A DNA stretch of 14,640 bases from JADFWK01 sp035527895 (GTDB lineage: Bacteria; Desulfobacterota; DSM-4660; Desulfatiglandales; B25-G16): assembly GCA_035527895.1 (NCBI GenBank), contig DATKZQ010000054.1:1-14640 (forward strand), written 5' to 3'. The position numbers were made by a program, and so were the translations under genes. This document shows positions 1 to 6,310 of the stretch, piece after piece (the stretch's first letter is position 1; every line of letters begins with the position of its first letter). The notes beneath the pieces were generated by a model. The model saw only the letters and a list, made by a program, of their open reading frames with translations. It made no database searches and was not told the DNA's origin.

Positions 1-40
1 CGGGGTCGTAACAGATCCATCTTACTTGGATACTATATAG

Positions 41-352
41 TTCAATGGTCCGATTAGCCCCCCCTCTATTCCTGAAATTTATCGTAACCCATTCCCTGGC
101 GAGAAGAATGATTTGCCATGGATAGAGAGTTCAGATAGGCGACTGAGGGATACTGAAACACTCTTACTAGCCTTCGATAAAGCAAGATCCGGTAAGATAG
201 ATAAAATGGGGTTCAAAAGAATAACGTTGCAAATGCCAACGAGCGGAGACCGTAAGCAAGAAAAAAGTGATTTCCTTGCTAATGGAGAGCTGTTTTTTCT
301 TGACTTACTTTCTCATAGGCGACCCGGGACCCGCAAGTTTACACCGAAATGA
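41..352 (+). pseudogene. Possible Mu/Tn552-type transposase C-terminal remnant
   Basis: The reading frame is open from about base 41, after a stop at 38-40, to 352, with only a TTG (113) as a conventional start. I do not recognise it with certainty. The stretch around ETLLLAFDKARSGKIDKMGF resembles the pattern at the C-terminal (Mu-C-like) domain of DDE integrases, where a leucine-rich stretch, basic residues and a glycine precede a small beta-barrel. After residue ~55 the resemblance is lost and the frame runs into the next transposase fragment. No start codon with a ribosome site is visible. It sits upstream of, and partly overlaps, the ISNCY fragment, so it is most simply read as decayed mobile-element DNA. 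It could equally be a meaningless open frame. Confidence 0.25.
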
Positions 353-974
353 CGATCACTGGAGCTTAGAGGAGCAGCTACAGGGAGAGCAGGATCCCAC
401 CCAGGTGGGAGCTGCCCTGAAGGCCCTTGGAATCACCCCCATCTTCGCCCTCACGCCCCAAGCAAAAGGTAGAATTGAGCGGCTCTTCGGGGTGCTCCAG
501 GATAGGCTCATCGCCGAGATGGAACTGAGGGGCATTATCGATATGGATGCGGGAAATCGGTTTCTTACAGAGTATTTTATTGAGGACTACAACCGCCGAT
601 TCGCCAGAGAACCCGAGACATCTCAAGGAGCGTGGCGAAGGGTACCAAAGGGCCTTGATATCGACAGAGCCATCAGCTTCCACTACCAGGCAGTGGTGGG
701 AAACGACAATGCGGTGAGGCTCGGCGGTATGGTGATCGACATACCACAAGGCCCTAGACAAAGAGGCTATGCCAAGGCAAAGGTAGAGGTGGACCAGCTC
801 TTGGATGGCAGTTGGCGAGTCTATTATAAAGACAGCCTTATTGCCCAGACAGATCCAACACCGGTGCAGGAACCAATTAGGGCCAAGCCCAGAAGGAAAT
901 CAAAGGTAAAAGCTGCTTGTGGTGAGCAATGGGTTTATATGGCTTCAGCAGCTCAGGGGGGACATTTTTATTAA
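312..974 (+). pseudogene. ISNCY-type DDE transposase, N-terminally truncated
   Basis: This is the C-terminal part of a DDE (RNase H-fold) transposase that would cut and join the ends of its own insertion sequence. Recognisable sequence begins near NDDHWSLEEQL, continues with GDPTQ-like and GITPIFALTPQAKGRIERL segments (the E of GRIER is the expected catalytic glutamate), and includes LTEYFIEDYNRRF and a basic tail. Family members have a helix-turn-helix region and the first two catalytic aspartates upstream; these are missing, since only about 235 codons are open and those before ~312 do not look like the family. The protein ends at a TAA beside two copies of GGGGACAT (958-965 and 983-990), probably the terminal region of the element. 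The fragment is almost certainly inactive. Confidence 0.7.
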
Positions 975-991
975 GCAGTTAAGGGGACATA

Positions 992-1020
992 TTGACAAAG
1001 CTTAAACAGTCAGCTATTTT
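992..1020 (+). promoter_or_regulatory. Candidate sigma-70 promoter for the selenoprotein gene
   Basis: TTGACA at 992-997 is followed, after exactly 17 bases, by TATTTT at 1015-1020. It lies at the right edge of the transposase remnant and points toward the selenoprotein gene, giving a leader of about 265 bases. A second TTGACA at 1164-1169 lacks a good -10 partner at normal spacing (AATTTT at 1187-1192), so it is a weaker candidate. The call rests only on sequence match. Confidence 0.4.
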
Positions 1021-1024
1021 GGCC

Positions 1025-1082
1025 TGAAATGGAACCTGATAGGTTCTTACATCTCCTTGATATAGTTGAAGATTCCATTTCA
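1025..1082 (+). promoter_or_regulatory. Nested dyads in the selenoprotein leader
   Basis: TGAAATGGAA (1025-1034) and its exact reverse complement TTCCATTTCA (1073-1082) enclose a second perfect dyad, GAACCT-GAT-AGGTTC (1032-1046). The structure starts five bases after the candidate -10 box, so it could be a repressor site or an RNA stem at the start of the transcript. Apart from the two promoter-like motifs and these dyads, I see nothing else in the 317-base gap between the transposase remnant and the selenoprotein start. Confidence 0.35.
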
Positions 1083-1291
1083 AACCAGGTGAAGGTAGTA
1101 ACTGCGAAACTTCAGTAGGTATATAAATGCATACAAAAAATGCTAAAAAAATGTAAAAATAACTTGACAAAGTACCTATTATTTGCAATTTTCTATTCGG
1201 GCTTGATTTGCAAAAGATCGTGCGGATCATCTAAATATTCAGAAATAGGAATCAGGCCCGGCTGACCCTTTTATACTTAAACGAGGTTGTT

Positions 1292-3025
1292 ATGGCTATG
1301 AAAGACGCATCTGTTTATGAGATTGTGAGCCCGCTAGCCAAAAAGACGAGCGGCACCATCCCTTCTGCTTCACCACTGTCAAGTTTGGATGGTAAAACGA
1401 TCGGACTCATGTGGACCCTCTTTACCAATGGAGATGTCCTGGCCAACATGCTTAAGGACCTGCTGGTGAAGAGATTTAAGAACTTGAAATTTGTCGTGAT
1501 CCCGCCGGGCAAAGGGCGGCAGTGGGGCAACTATCCTGATAATGCGACTATTGGGGAAGTGGTTCAGGAGTCCGGAGTCGACGCACTCATCGTGACCATG
1601 GGTTGCTGAGGTACCTGTGCGCCCGCAGTTTCGCGGTGCATGGCTGCTGCAGAAAAAGCTGGAGTTCCTGCAGTTGGGATATTCTGCCAGGGTTTCACCG
1701 AACCAGGTCTCCAGGCGTGTTTGGGGGAAGGACTCACTGCGCCTAGGATTGTGGAATTTCCACCACCCAATATCCAAACGCAGACTTCTGATGAAATCCA
1801 TGAAAATGCCAAAGTCATCCTAGATAAGGTTATTCAAGGGTTGATTGAACCGGCTGTGGCATCTCAGGTGCCGCAACAAGCTAAAGATGCATCTCCAAGG
1901 ACGATAGTATTTAAAGGGAGCCTTGATGAGGTAAATGAGTTTTTATATAGGGGACGGTTTACCGACGGGCTTCCTGTCATTCCTCCTACCCTGGAAGCCG
2001 TGGAAACAATGCTGAAATATACCGACCGCTCCCCTGATGAGGTGGTTGCCGTTCTCCGTCCGGGAAGACGGGAGGCTACAATTTGGAATATTGCGGTTAA
2101 CGGGGTGATGGCTGGTTGCCGGCCTGAATTTATGCCCATATTAATCGCGGTGATCGAAGCTGTGGCGGACCCGAGGTTCGGATTGGAACATGCCGGAGCG
2201 ACACAGTCATCGACCCCTGCGATCTTTTTGAATGGACCAATAATAAAAGAACTGGACTTTAACTCTGGGCAGGGCAGCATGCGTCCTGAGCGCCGGGGTA
2301 ATATGGCGGTTTCCCGTTTCTTAAGATTAGAGATGGTGAATGTGTCTCGATACCTGATAGGTTCAACGGACATGGGTAGTTTTGGGCGCAATTATACACC
2401 GGTAATGGCTGAAAATGAGGAGCAAAGTCCATGGCAACCCCTGAGTGTAGATCGGGGTTTTGAGCCAGGTGATAATGTAGTCACCGTTATACTAATGCAT
2501 TGCATGAGTGATCACTGGGAAACGGCCGGGAGTGCCGAGGTTACGCTTAACAGCCTGGCGATCGAAGTGGCCAGAGAGCTCAAAAGCACGATAACTCCCA
2601 TGGTCCGATTCGGTCCTGAAATGTCTCCCGTGATTGGTTTGAGCGCACTGATTGCAGATATATTATCCAAAGCGGGCTACACTAAATCGGACATTAAAAA
2701 CTACCTTTTCGAGAAGGCAAGAGTACCTGCGTATATCTTCGACGAGGATCTGGAAAAAGATCAACGGGGCCTGACTGCCTGCAGTGCCGTCAAGTCTGAG
2801 TTGATCTCCAAGATATTCTGTGAATCAGAAGACCCTCATAGATTGCTTCCGGTGGTTCACAATCCGGAGGAGTTCCAGATTATTGTTGGGGGAAGTATGA
2901 TTAGATGCAGAGGTTTTGTCATGGGGCAAGCAGGTGCAGAGGGCTTGGCTACGTCCAAGAAAATAAAACTGCCCGCAAACTGGGATAAGCTGCCGAAATC
3001 CCGCAAACCCATAGGTACTATCTAG
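1292..3025 (+). CDS. UGSC-type selenoprotein, UGA read as Sec at residue 106
   Basis: One 577-residue protein is encoded if the TGA at 1607-1609 is read as selenocysteine; the frame continues without shift to TAG at 3023-3025. Residues 104-109 read G-C-U-G-T-C, followed by Cys116 and the sequence EKAGVPAV. This UxxC arrangement defines the UGSC (seleno)protein family and also resembles the Sec region of GrdB/PrdB, the substrate-reducing subunits of glycine and proline reductases. Residues 1-190 form the UGSC domain. Residues ~200-577 are a second conserved region starting near GRFTDGLPVIPPT; its function is unknown to me. No signal peptide or membrane segment is visible, so it is probably cytoplasmic. 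The ATG at 1292 has GAGGT at 1283-1287. It is followed by a TrxR-like gene, a plausible electron donor. The Sec reading is strongly supported; the reaction is unknown. Confidence 0.85.
1607..1609 (+). other. Selenocysteine codon (in-frame UGA)
   Basis: TGA at codon 106 of the UGSC gene. On both sides the same frame encodes conserved-looking protein: VDALIVTMGC before it, and GTCAPAVSRCMAAAEKAGVP after it. Cys109 completes a U-x-x-C pair of the CxxC redox type. An ordinary nonsense mutation would not be expected to fall exactly at the family's Sec position with a hairpin behind it. Confidence 0.85.
1615..1643 (+). promoter_or_regulatory. Bacterial SECIS-like hairpin
   Basis: Immediately after the UGA, TGCGCC (1618-1623) pairs with GGTGCA (1635-1640) with one G-U. 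C1624 is bulged, GC (1625-1626) pairs with GC (1633-1634), and the apical loop is AGTTTC (1627-1632). C1615-G1643 and two wobble pairs extend the base. The loop G (1628) is the 22nd base counted from the U of UGA. Bacterial SECIS elements need a short stem with a G among the first two loop bases, placed within the coding region soon after UGA; this fits, and the bulge position is close to that of E. coli fdhF. SelB binding is inferred. Confidence 0.7.
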
Positions 3026-3071
3026 AACCTGATCGATAATAGGGTAGTATGAAATAGGGATCACATCAGAT

Positions 3072-3109
3072 CTGTCCAAATACCGCTTCCCCTCGCTAGT
3101 ATTGGACAG
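3072..3109 (+). promoter_or_regulatory. TTGGACAG inverted repeat, operator or terminator
   Basis: CTGTCCAAATAC (3072-3083) faces GTATTGGACAG (3099-3109) across 15 bases; the arms are complementary except for one extra A. A further direct copy of the right half, TTGGACAGCA, occurs at 3205-3214 (compare 3102-3111). There is no T-run after the stem, which argues against a classical terminator. The three half-sites bracket the candidate promoter at 3136-3163, so binding sites for a regulator of the flavoprotein gene are the better guess. Confidence 0.4.
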
Positions 3110-3135
3110 CATCTCGGGGTGAAGACAACCTGAGA

Positions 3136-3163
3136 TTGAAACGTATGGGTTAAAGGTTATAAG
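3136..3163 (+). promoter_or_regulatory. Candidate sigma-70 promoter for the TrxR-like gene
   Basis: TTGAAA (3136-3141) and TATAAG (3158-3163) are separated by 16 bases, each matching the consensus in five of six positions. The position is about 97 bases upstream of the GTG start, inside the 235-base gap after the selenoprotein. If real, the flavoprotein gene can be transcribed separately from the selenoprotein gene. Confidence 0.4.
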
Positions 3164-3260
3164 TACTTGAAATCGTTAAGCCCCATGTAAAAAATCAGAT
3201 TATTTTGGACAGCAGTGAAAAACGGTGACACTTTAGGTTTTATCGGAGAGGAAGACTCAA

Positions 3261-4184
3261 GTGAGTTTTTATGATGTAATCATTATCGGTGGCGGTCCTG
3301 CCGGGCTGACTGCCGGCCTGTATTTAGGTCAGGCTAACTACCGGACATTACTACTGGATAAGGAAGGTTCCGGCGGATACATCAAAAATGTCGAATTCAT
3401 AGAGAACTACCCCGGTTTCAGCGAGGGGATATCAGGACCCAGTTTGGCCTCAGCGATGGCTCAGCAGGCGACTAAATATGGCCTGGAGATTAAACTGGCT
3501 GAAGTGAACGCCATAGACCTTTATACCAGTACCCAGTGCGTCAACTGCGTTGACGACGAAGGATATACCGCCTCGGTGATCATTATCGCCGGAGGCTGCC
3601 GCCAAAAGAAACTGGGAGTTCCCGGAGAAGATCACCTGGAGGGTAAAGGGGTATTCAGCTGCGCCCTATGCGACGGCGGCCAATTTACTAACAAGGTGGT
3701 GGCCGTTTGCGGCGGCGGTAACTCCGGGATGACCGAAGCCCTGTACATGGTCAAGCTGGCTTCCAAGGTCTATATCCTGGAGGCAATGCCGAAACTCAAT
3801 GCCAACGCACTTCTCCAGGAGAGGGCTAAAGCGAATCCGAAGATGGATATCCGCTGCGGGACCACTATCAACTCCATGGCGGGCAACTCTCGTCTGGAAG
3901 CCCTGGAATGTGTTGAAATAGCGAGCGGGAAAGAATATTCCTTGCCTGTCGACGGTGTCCTGGTAGATATTGGAGTTACACCTAATACCGGTTATTTGGA
4001 AGGAATTGTACCCCTGGATAGCGGAGGGCAGATCATTGTGAACCAGAATATGGAAACAGAAACGCCTTACGTGCTGGCCGCAGGGGATATCCGATCCGGC
4101 TCCATCCGCCAGATAACGGTCGCTGTCGGTGATGGTGCTGTAGCGGCGGTAACCGCTCAGAAAATTTTGCAAGAAATGGAATAG
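3261..4184 (+). CDS. Thioredoxin-reductase-like FAD flavoprotein
   Basis: This 307-residue cytoplasmic flavoprotein of the low-molecular-weight thioredoxin reductase type would pass electrons from a reduced nucleotide through FAD to a disulfide. Visible features are the FAD-binding GGGPAG (residues 10-15), the redox pair C134-A-L-C137 followed by DGG, a second dinucleotide motif CGGGNSG (150-156), and a C-terminal AGDIR (274-278) with RQITVAVGDGAVAA. Length is normal for TrxB. Oddities: the usual HRR(D) segment that grips the NADPH phosphate is replaced by LEAMPKL near residue 175, and the usual D of GGGDSA is N154. This suggests NADH or another donor in place of NADPH. Start: GTG at 3261 with GGAGAGGAAG at 3245-3254. 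It lies just after the UGSC selenoprotein and may reduce it directly or through a thioredoxin; no thioredoxin gene is in the window. Confidence 0.85.
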   Translation: MSFYDVIIIGGGPAGLTAGLYLGQANYRTLLLDKEGSGGYIKNVEFIENYPGFSEGISGPSLASAMAQQATKYGLEIKLAEVNAIDLYTSTQCVNCVDDEGYTASVIIIAGGCRQKKLGVPGEDHLEGKGVFSCALCDGGQFTNKVVAVCGGGNSGMTEALYMVKLASKVYILEAMPKLNANALLQERAKANPKMDIRCGTTINSMAGNSRLEALECVEIASGKEYSLPVDGVLVDIGVTPNTGYLEGIVPLDSGGQIIVNQNMETETPYVLAAGDIRSGSIRQITVAVGDGAVAAVTAQKILQEME

Positions 4185-4260
4185 ATATCAGCTGATCTGG
4201 CGAGAAGCGGGGTAACCTCTTGACGGGTTGTTGCCCGGTAGCCATTGGCACATCAGTTTC

Positions 4261-4290
4261 TTCACATGCCGCAATGTGGCAGGCTATAAA
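4261..4290 (+). promoter_or_regulatory. Candidate promoter with overlapping dyad for the TRAP operon
   Basis: TTCACA (4261-4266) and TATAAA (4285-4290) are spaced by 18 bases, each five of six to consensus. A perfect dyad, CACAT-N6-ATGTG (4263-4278), overlaps the -35 box and spacer, a position at which a bound repressor would block polymerase. The regulator is unknown; candidates in the window are the Lrp-like protein and the broken IclR gene. Confidence 0.4.
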
Positions 4291-4337
4291 TGTCCAAAGG
4301 CGGTTGAATTTGGAAGTGATTTTCCCCGAACCGGCCT

Positions 4338-4452
4338 TGGAAGGGTAGTGAAGAACGGACTCAGGGACTAGTACTGGAAGGGTTATGAAGAACGGGTCCG
4401 CTGAGAATCTCTGAAAGGAGGTGATTTTTGGGAAGGTACGATGAACGGAATT
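4338..4452 (+). repeat. Short imperfect direct repeats in the dctP leader
   Basis: TGGAAGGGTAGTGAAGAACGG (4338-4358) recurs at 4375-4395 with two changes, and a third, weaker version (GGGAAGGTACGATGAACGG) lies at 4430-4448. The period is 37 bases between the first two and about 55 for the third. They fill the leader between the candidate promoter and dctP. They may be regulator sites or simply remnants of tandem duplication. Confidence 0.4.
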
Positions 4453-4502
4453 GGAAGAGGACAGGCATACTAAAACATTTTATTGAAAGGGCAAAACCAT
4501 GA
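4428..4502 (+). CDS. Possible 24-codon leader ORF coupled to dctP
   Basis: A TTG at 4428 lies six bases after the unusually complete Shine-Dalgarno sequence AAAGGAGGTGA (4414-4424), which matches the 16S rRNA tail almost perfectly. It opens a 24-residue basic peptide (LGRYDERNWKRTGILKHFIE and four more residues). Its TGA at 4500-4502 overlaps the dctP ATG at 4499-4501 as ATGA, the classic arrangement for translational coupling. The dctP start has only a modest site of its own (AAAGGG, about eight bases upstream). I see no homology for the peptide. It may exist to deliver ribosomes to dctP or to sense a condition. An alternative ten-codon ATG ORF starts at 4441. Confidence 0.35.
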   Translation: MGRYDERNWKRTGILKHFIERAKP

Positions 4503-5536
4503 AAAAAATATTTGGAATTATAATGCTTGCAGCGTGCATTGGTCTGATCGGAAATTTTCAAGGGGTGGAGGGGGCTCAGCCTAAGCCCATAGAGATCGGC
4601 TTCATGCACTACTTTCCACCGGTGCATTTTGTACACACCGAAATTGTTCAACCGTGGGTCAAGATGATGGAGGAAAAAAGCGGGGGTAAATTGAAATTCA
4701 AGGTCTATCCTTCTGCAGCCTTGGCCAAGCCCAATGATTTTCTTGAGGCGGTTGTCAGCGGGGGCATCGACATCGTCATGGGTTACTCCGGATTTCACCC
4801 GGGTCGTTTTCCAGTCAGCGAGGTCTCCGGTTTACCGTTTTTGAATTACACTTCGACGCTGTGTGCCACCAAAACCTATATGGAGCTTTTTAAGACAGTT
4901 CCCGAGTTTGCCAAGGACTGGCAAGACGTAAAGGTCCTCTGGTTTCAAACCGAGCCCCCCATGCAAGTCCATACCTCCAACAAGGCGATTCGAACACTGG
5001 GCGATTTGAAAGGTGTAAAAATTAAAATTTCAGGACAACCGGCTCCCTATCTCAATTCTCTGGGCGCCACTTCGATCGTCATGGCCTCCCCTGAAGTCTA
5101 TGATGCACTCTCCAAAGGTGTGATAGAGGGGATCATCTATCCATGGGAGGCAATCAAGGGATGGAACCTTGACGAAATGGTTTTCTACCATACCTGGTTA
5201 AACTTCTATGCAAATCCGTTTTATGTGGTGATGAACATGGACAAATGGAAGGCGCTACCGCCCGACGTCAAAAGCCTTATAGATCAATACTCGGGTGATT
5301 ACGGCGCGGAGTTCGCAGCGAAAGTCTGGGACAAGGGGAATAATGAGGTTTACCAAATGCTCAAGAAGGATCCGAAGCATGAAATCATCACTCTTCCAAA
5401 ATCGGATACGGAAAAGGCCACGGAGTTGATGAAACCGCACTATGATGAATGGATTGCCAAGATGAAGAAAAAGGGCATAGACGGTAAACCGATCCTTGAA
5501 AAAGCGAGGCAATACGCGGAGCGATTTTCGAAGTAA
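4499..5536 (+). CDS. dctP: TRAP transporter periplasmic solute-binding protein
   Basis: This 345-residue DctP-family binding protein captures an organic acid in the periplasm and hands it to the DctQM membrane unit. Residues 1-26 are a signal peptide: KK at the start, a hydrophobic core, and likely cleavage after VEGA. The mature protein carries the family layout, including FLEAVVSGGIDIVMG, LGDLKGVKIKISG and GATSIVMASPEVYDALSKG. In most family members the segment after LKG reads K-(I/L)-R-V, where the Arg holds the ligand carboxylate. Here that position is Lys176, so the ligand or its grip may differ. The gene begins the TRAP set, and a 250-base gap containing a stable hairpin separates it from dctQ. 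The nature of the solute cannot be told from sequence. Confidence 0.9.
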   Translation: MKKIFGIIMLAACIGLIGNFQGVEGAQPKPIEIGFMHYFPPVHFVHTEIVQPWVKMMEEKSGGKLKFKVYPSAALAKPNDFLEAVVSGGIDIVMGYSGFHPGRFPVSEVSGLPFLNYTSTLCATKTYMELFKTVPEFAKDWQDVKVLWFQTEPPMQVHTSNKAIRTLGDLKGVKIKISGQPAPYLNSLGATSIVMASPEVYDALSKGVIEGIIYPWEAIKGWNLDEMVFYHTWLNFYANPFYVVMNMDKWKALPPDVKSLIDQYSGDYGAEFAAKVWDKGNNEVYQMLKKDPKHEIITLPKSDTEKATELMKPHYDEWIAKMKKKGIDGKPILEKARQYAERFSK

Positions 5537-5563
5537 CATAAGGCTTTCAAAAAGGATGTTATG

Positions 5564-5586
5564 GGACCCCGGCTCTGGCCGGGGCC
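5564..5586 (+). terminator. Strong hairpin between dctP and dctQ
   Basis: CCCCGGC (5567-5573) pairs perfectly with GCCGGGG (5578-5584) across the loop TCTG. GG (5564-5565) and CC (5585-5586) extend the stem past a bulged A. It starts 28 bases after the dctP stop. There is no T-run, so it is more likely an mRNA-stabilising or partial-attenuation structure than a full terminator; TRAP operons often keep the binding-protein message more abundant in this way. The rest of the 5537-5786 gap shows nothing else clear. Confidence 0.55.
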
Positions 5587-5786
5587 TGACATTCGCCGGT
5601 CCTCCAAAAAATTGGTGAGTCATAAAATAAGTAGACTAGCGTTTTTCCCGGTGAGTTGGGAGATCGTACTATGGGGGGGCCAAGGCAAACTTGGATGCTT
5701 TTCAAGCCGGTGTTGAGATGGCTCAGAAATGTCTGATGTAGTTTCAGCAATGAGCTAGGCAAGGTTGGGGAAATGAGGTGCAGGTT

Positions 5787-6293
5787 ATGAAGAGGATAAT
5801 CCGTTTTTGTGAGGGTGTGCTGAGGTATTCCGCCTTCACGTCGATTTTCATCATGATGTGCCTGACGACCGCGGATGCAATGGGGCGATATCTTTTAGGC
5901 GTTCCGGTGACGGGGGCCTATGAGATTACAGAGAGTTATCTCATGCCCGTCTCTTTTTTCTTTGCGCTCTGCTATGCCTACCGTAATGAATCTCTGATCC
6001 GGGTCACCTTTTTAGTGGGCCGTTTGCGGGGTTACGTCCAGATCATCCTAAATCATATCGTTCAGGTAATCTCCATCTCTTACGGTGCGATTCTCATGGT
6101 GGGAACCGGCCGACGGGCTTTTCGCGCTATCGACGATGGTACGACCCTGGGTAACCTGGATTTCCCGTTGTGGCCTGCTCACATGATCGTTTTCGTTGGG
6201 CTGTTGGCATTGACCTTGCTGATGCTGGTCGATATTTTCCGGGTAAGACATGGAAAGGGGAATCTCTTTCAAGGTGATTCCTCTGCCGCCTGA
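5787..6293 (+). CDS. dctQ: TRAP transporter small membrane subunit (DctQ)
   Basis: This 168-residue integral inner-membrane protein has four predicted membrane segments. It begins after a short basic N-terminus (MKRIIRF), with ADAMGRYLLG and AYEITESYLM in the first half and WPAHMIVFVGLLALTLLML as the last segment. That size and pattern fit the DctQ family, which pairs with DctM and is needed for transport, though it does not form the main pore. I chose the ATG at 5787 because GAGGTG (5775-5780) sits six bases before it. A GTG at 5778, adding three residues, is possible with GGGGA upstream. The dctM start follows the stop by 17 bases, so the two are co-transcribed. Confidence 0.85.
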   Translation: MKRIIRFCEGVLRYSAFTSIFIMMCLTTADAMGRYLLGVPVTGAYEITESYLMPVSFFFALCYAYRNESLIRVTFLVGRLRGYVQIILNHIVQVISISYGAILMVGTGRRAFRAIDDGTTLGNLDFPLWPAHMIVFVGLLALTLLMLVDIFRVRHGKGNLFQGDSSAA

Positions 6294-6310
6294 TGCATGG
6301 AGTATGAAGA

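Noticed and set aside
378..761. Minus-strand frame of 127 codons
   Set aside because: It lies opposite recognisable transposase sequence and has no family resemblance.
1640..3025. Separate gene starting at ATG 1640
   Set aside because: It is in frame with the upstream ORF, has no ribosome site of its own, and begins inside the conserved Sec region; it is the 3' part of the selenoprotein gene.
4243..4263. Sigma-54 promoter (TTGGCAC with a TTTCT downstream)
   Set aside because: The -12 element lacks the conserved GC at the right spacing, and a better sigma-70-like match overlaps it.
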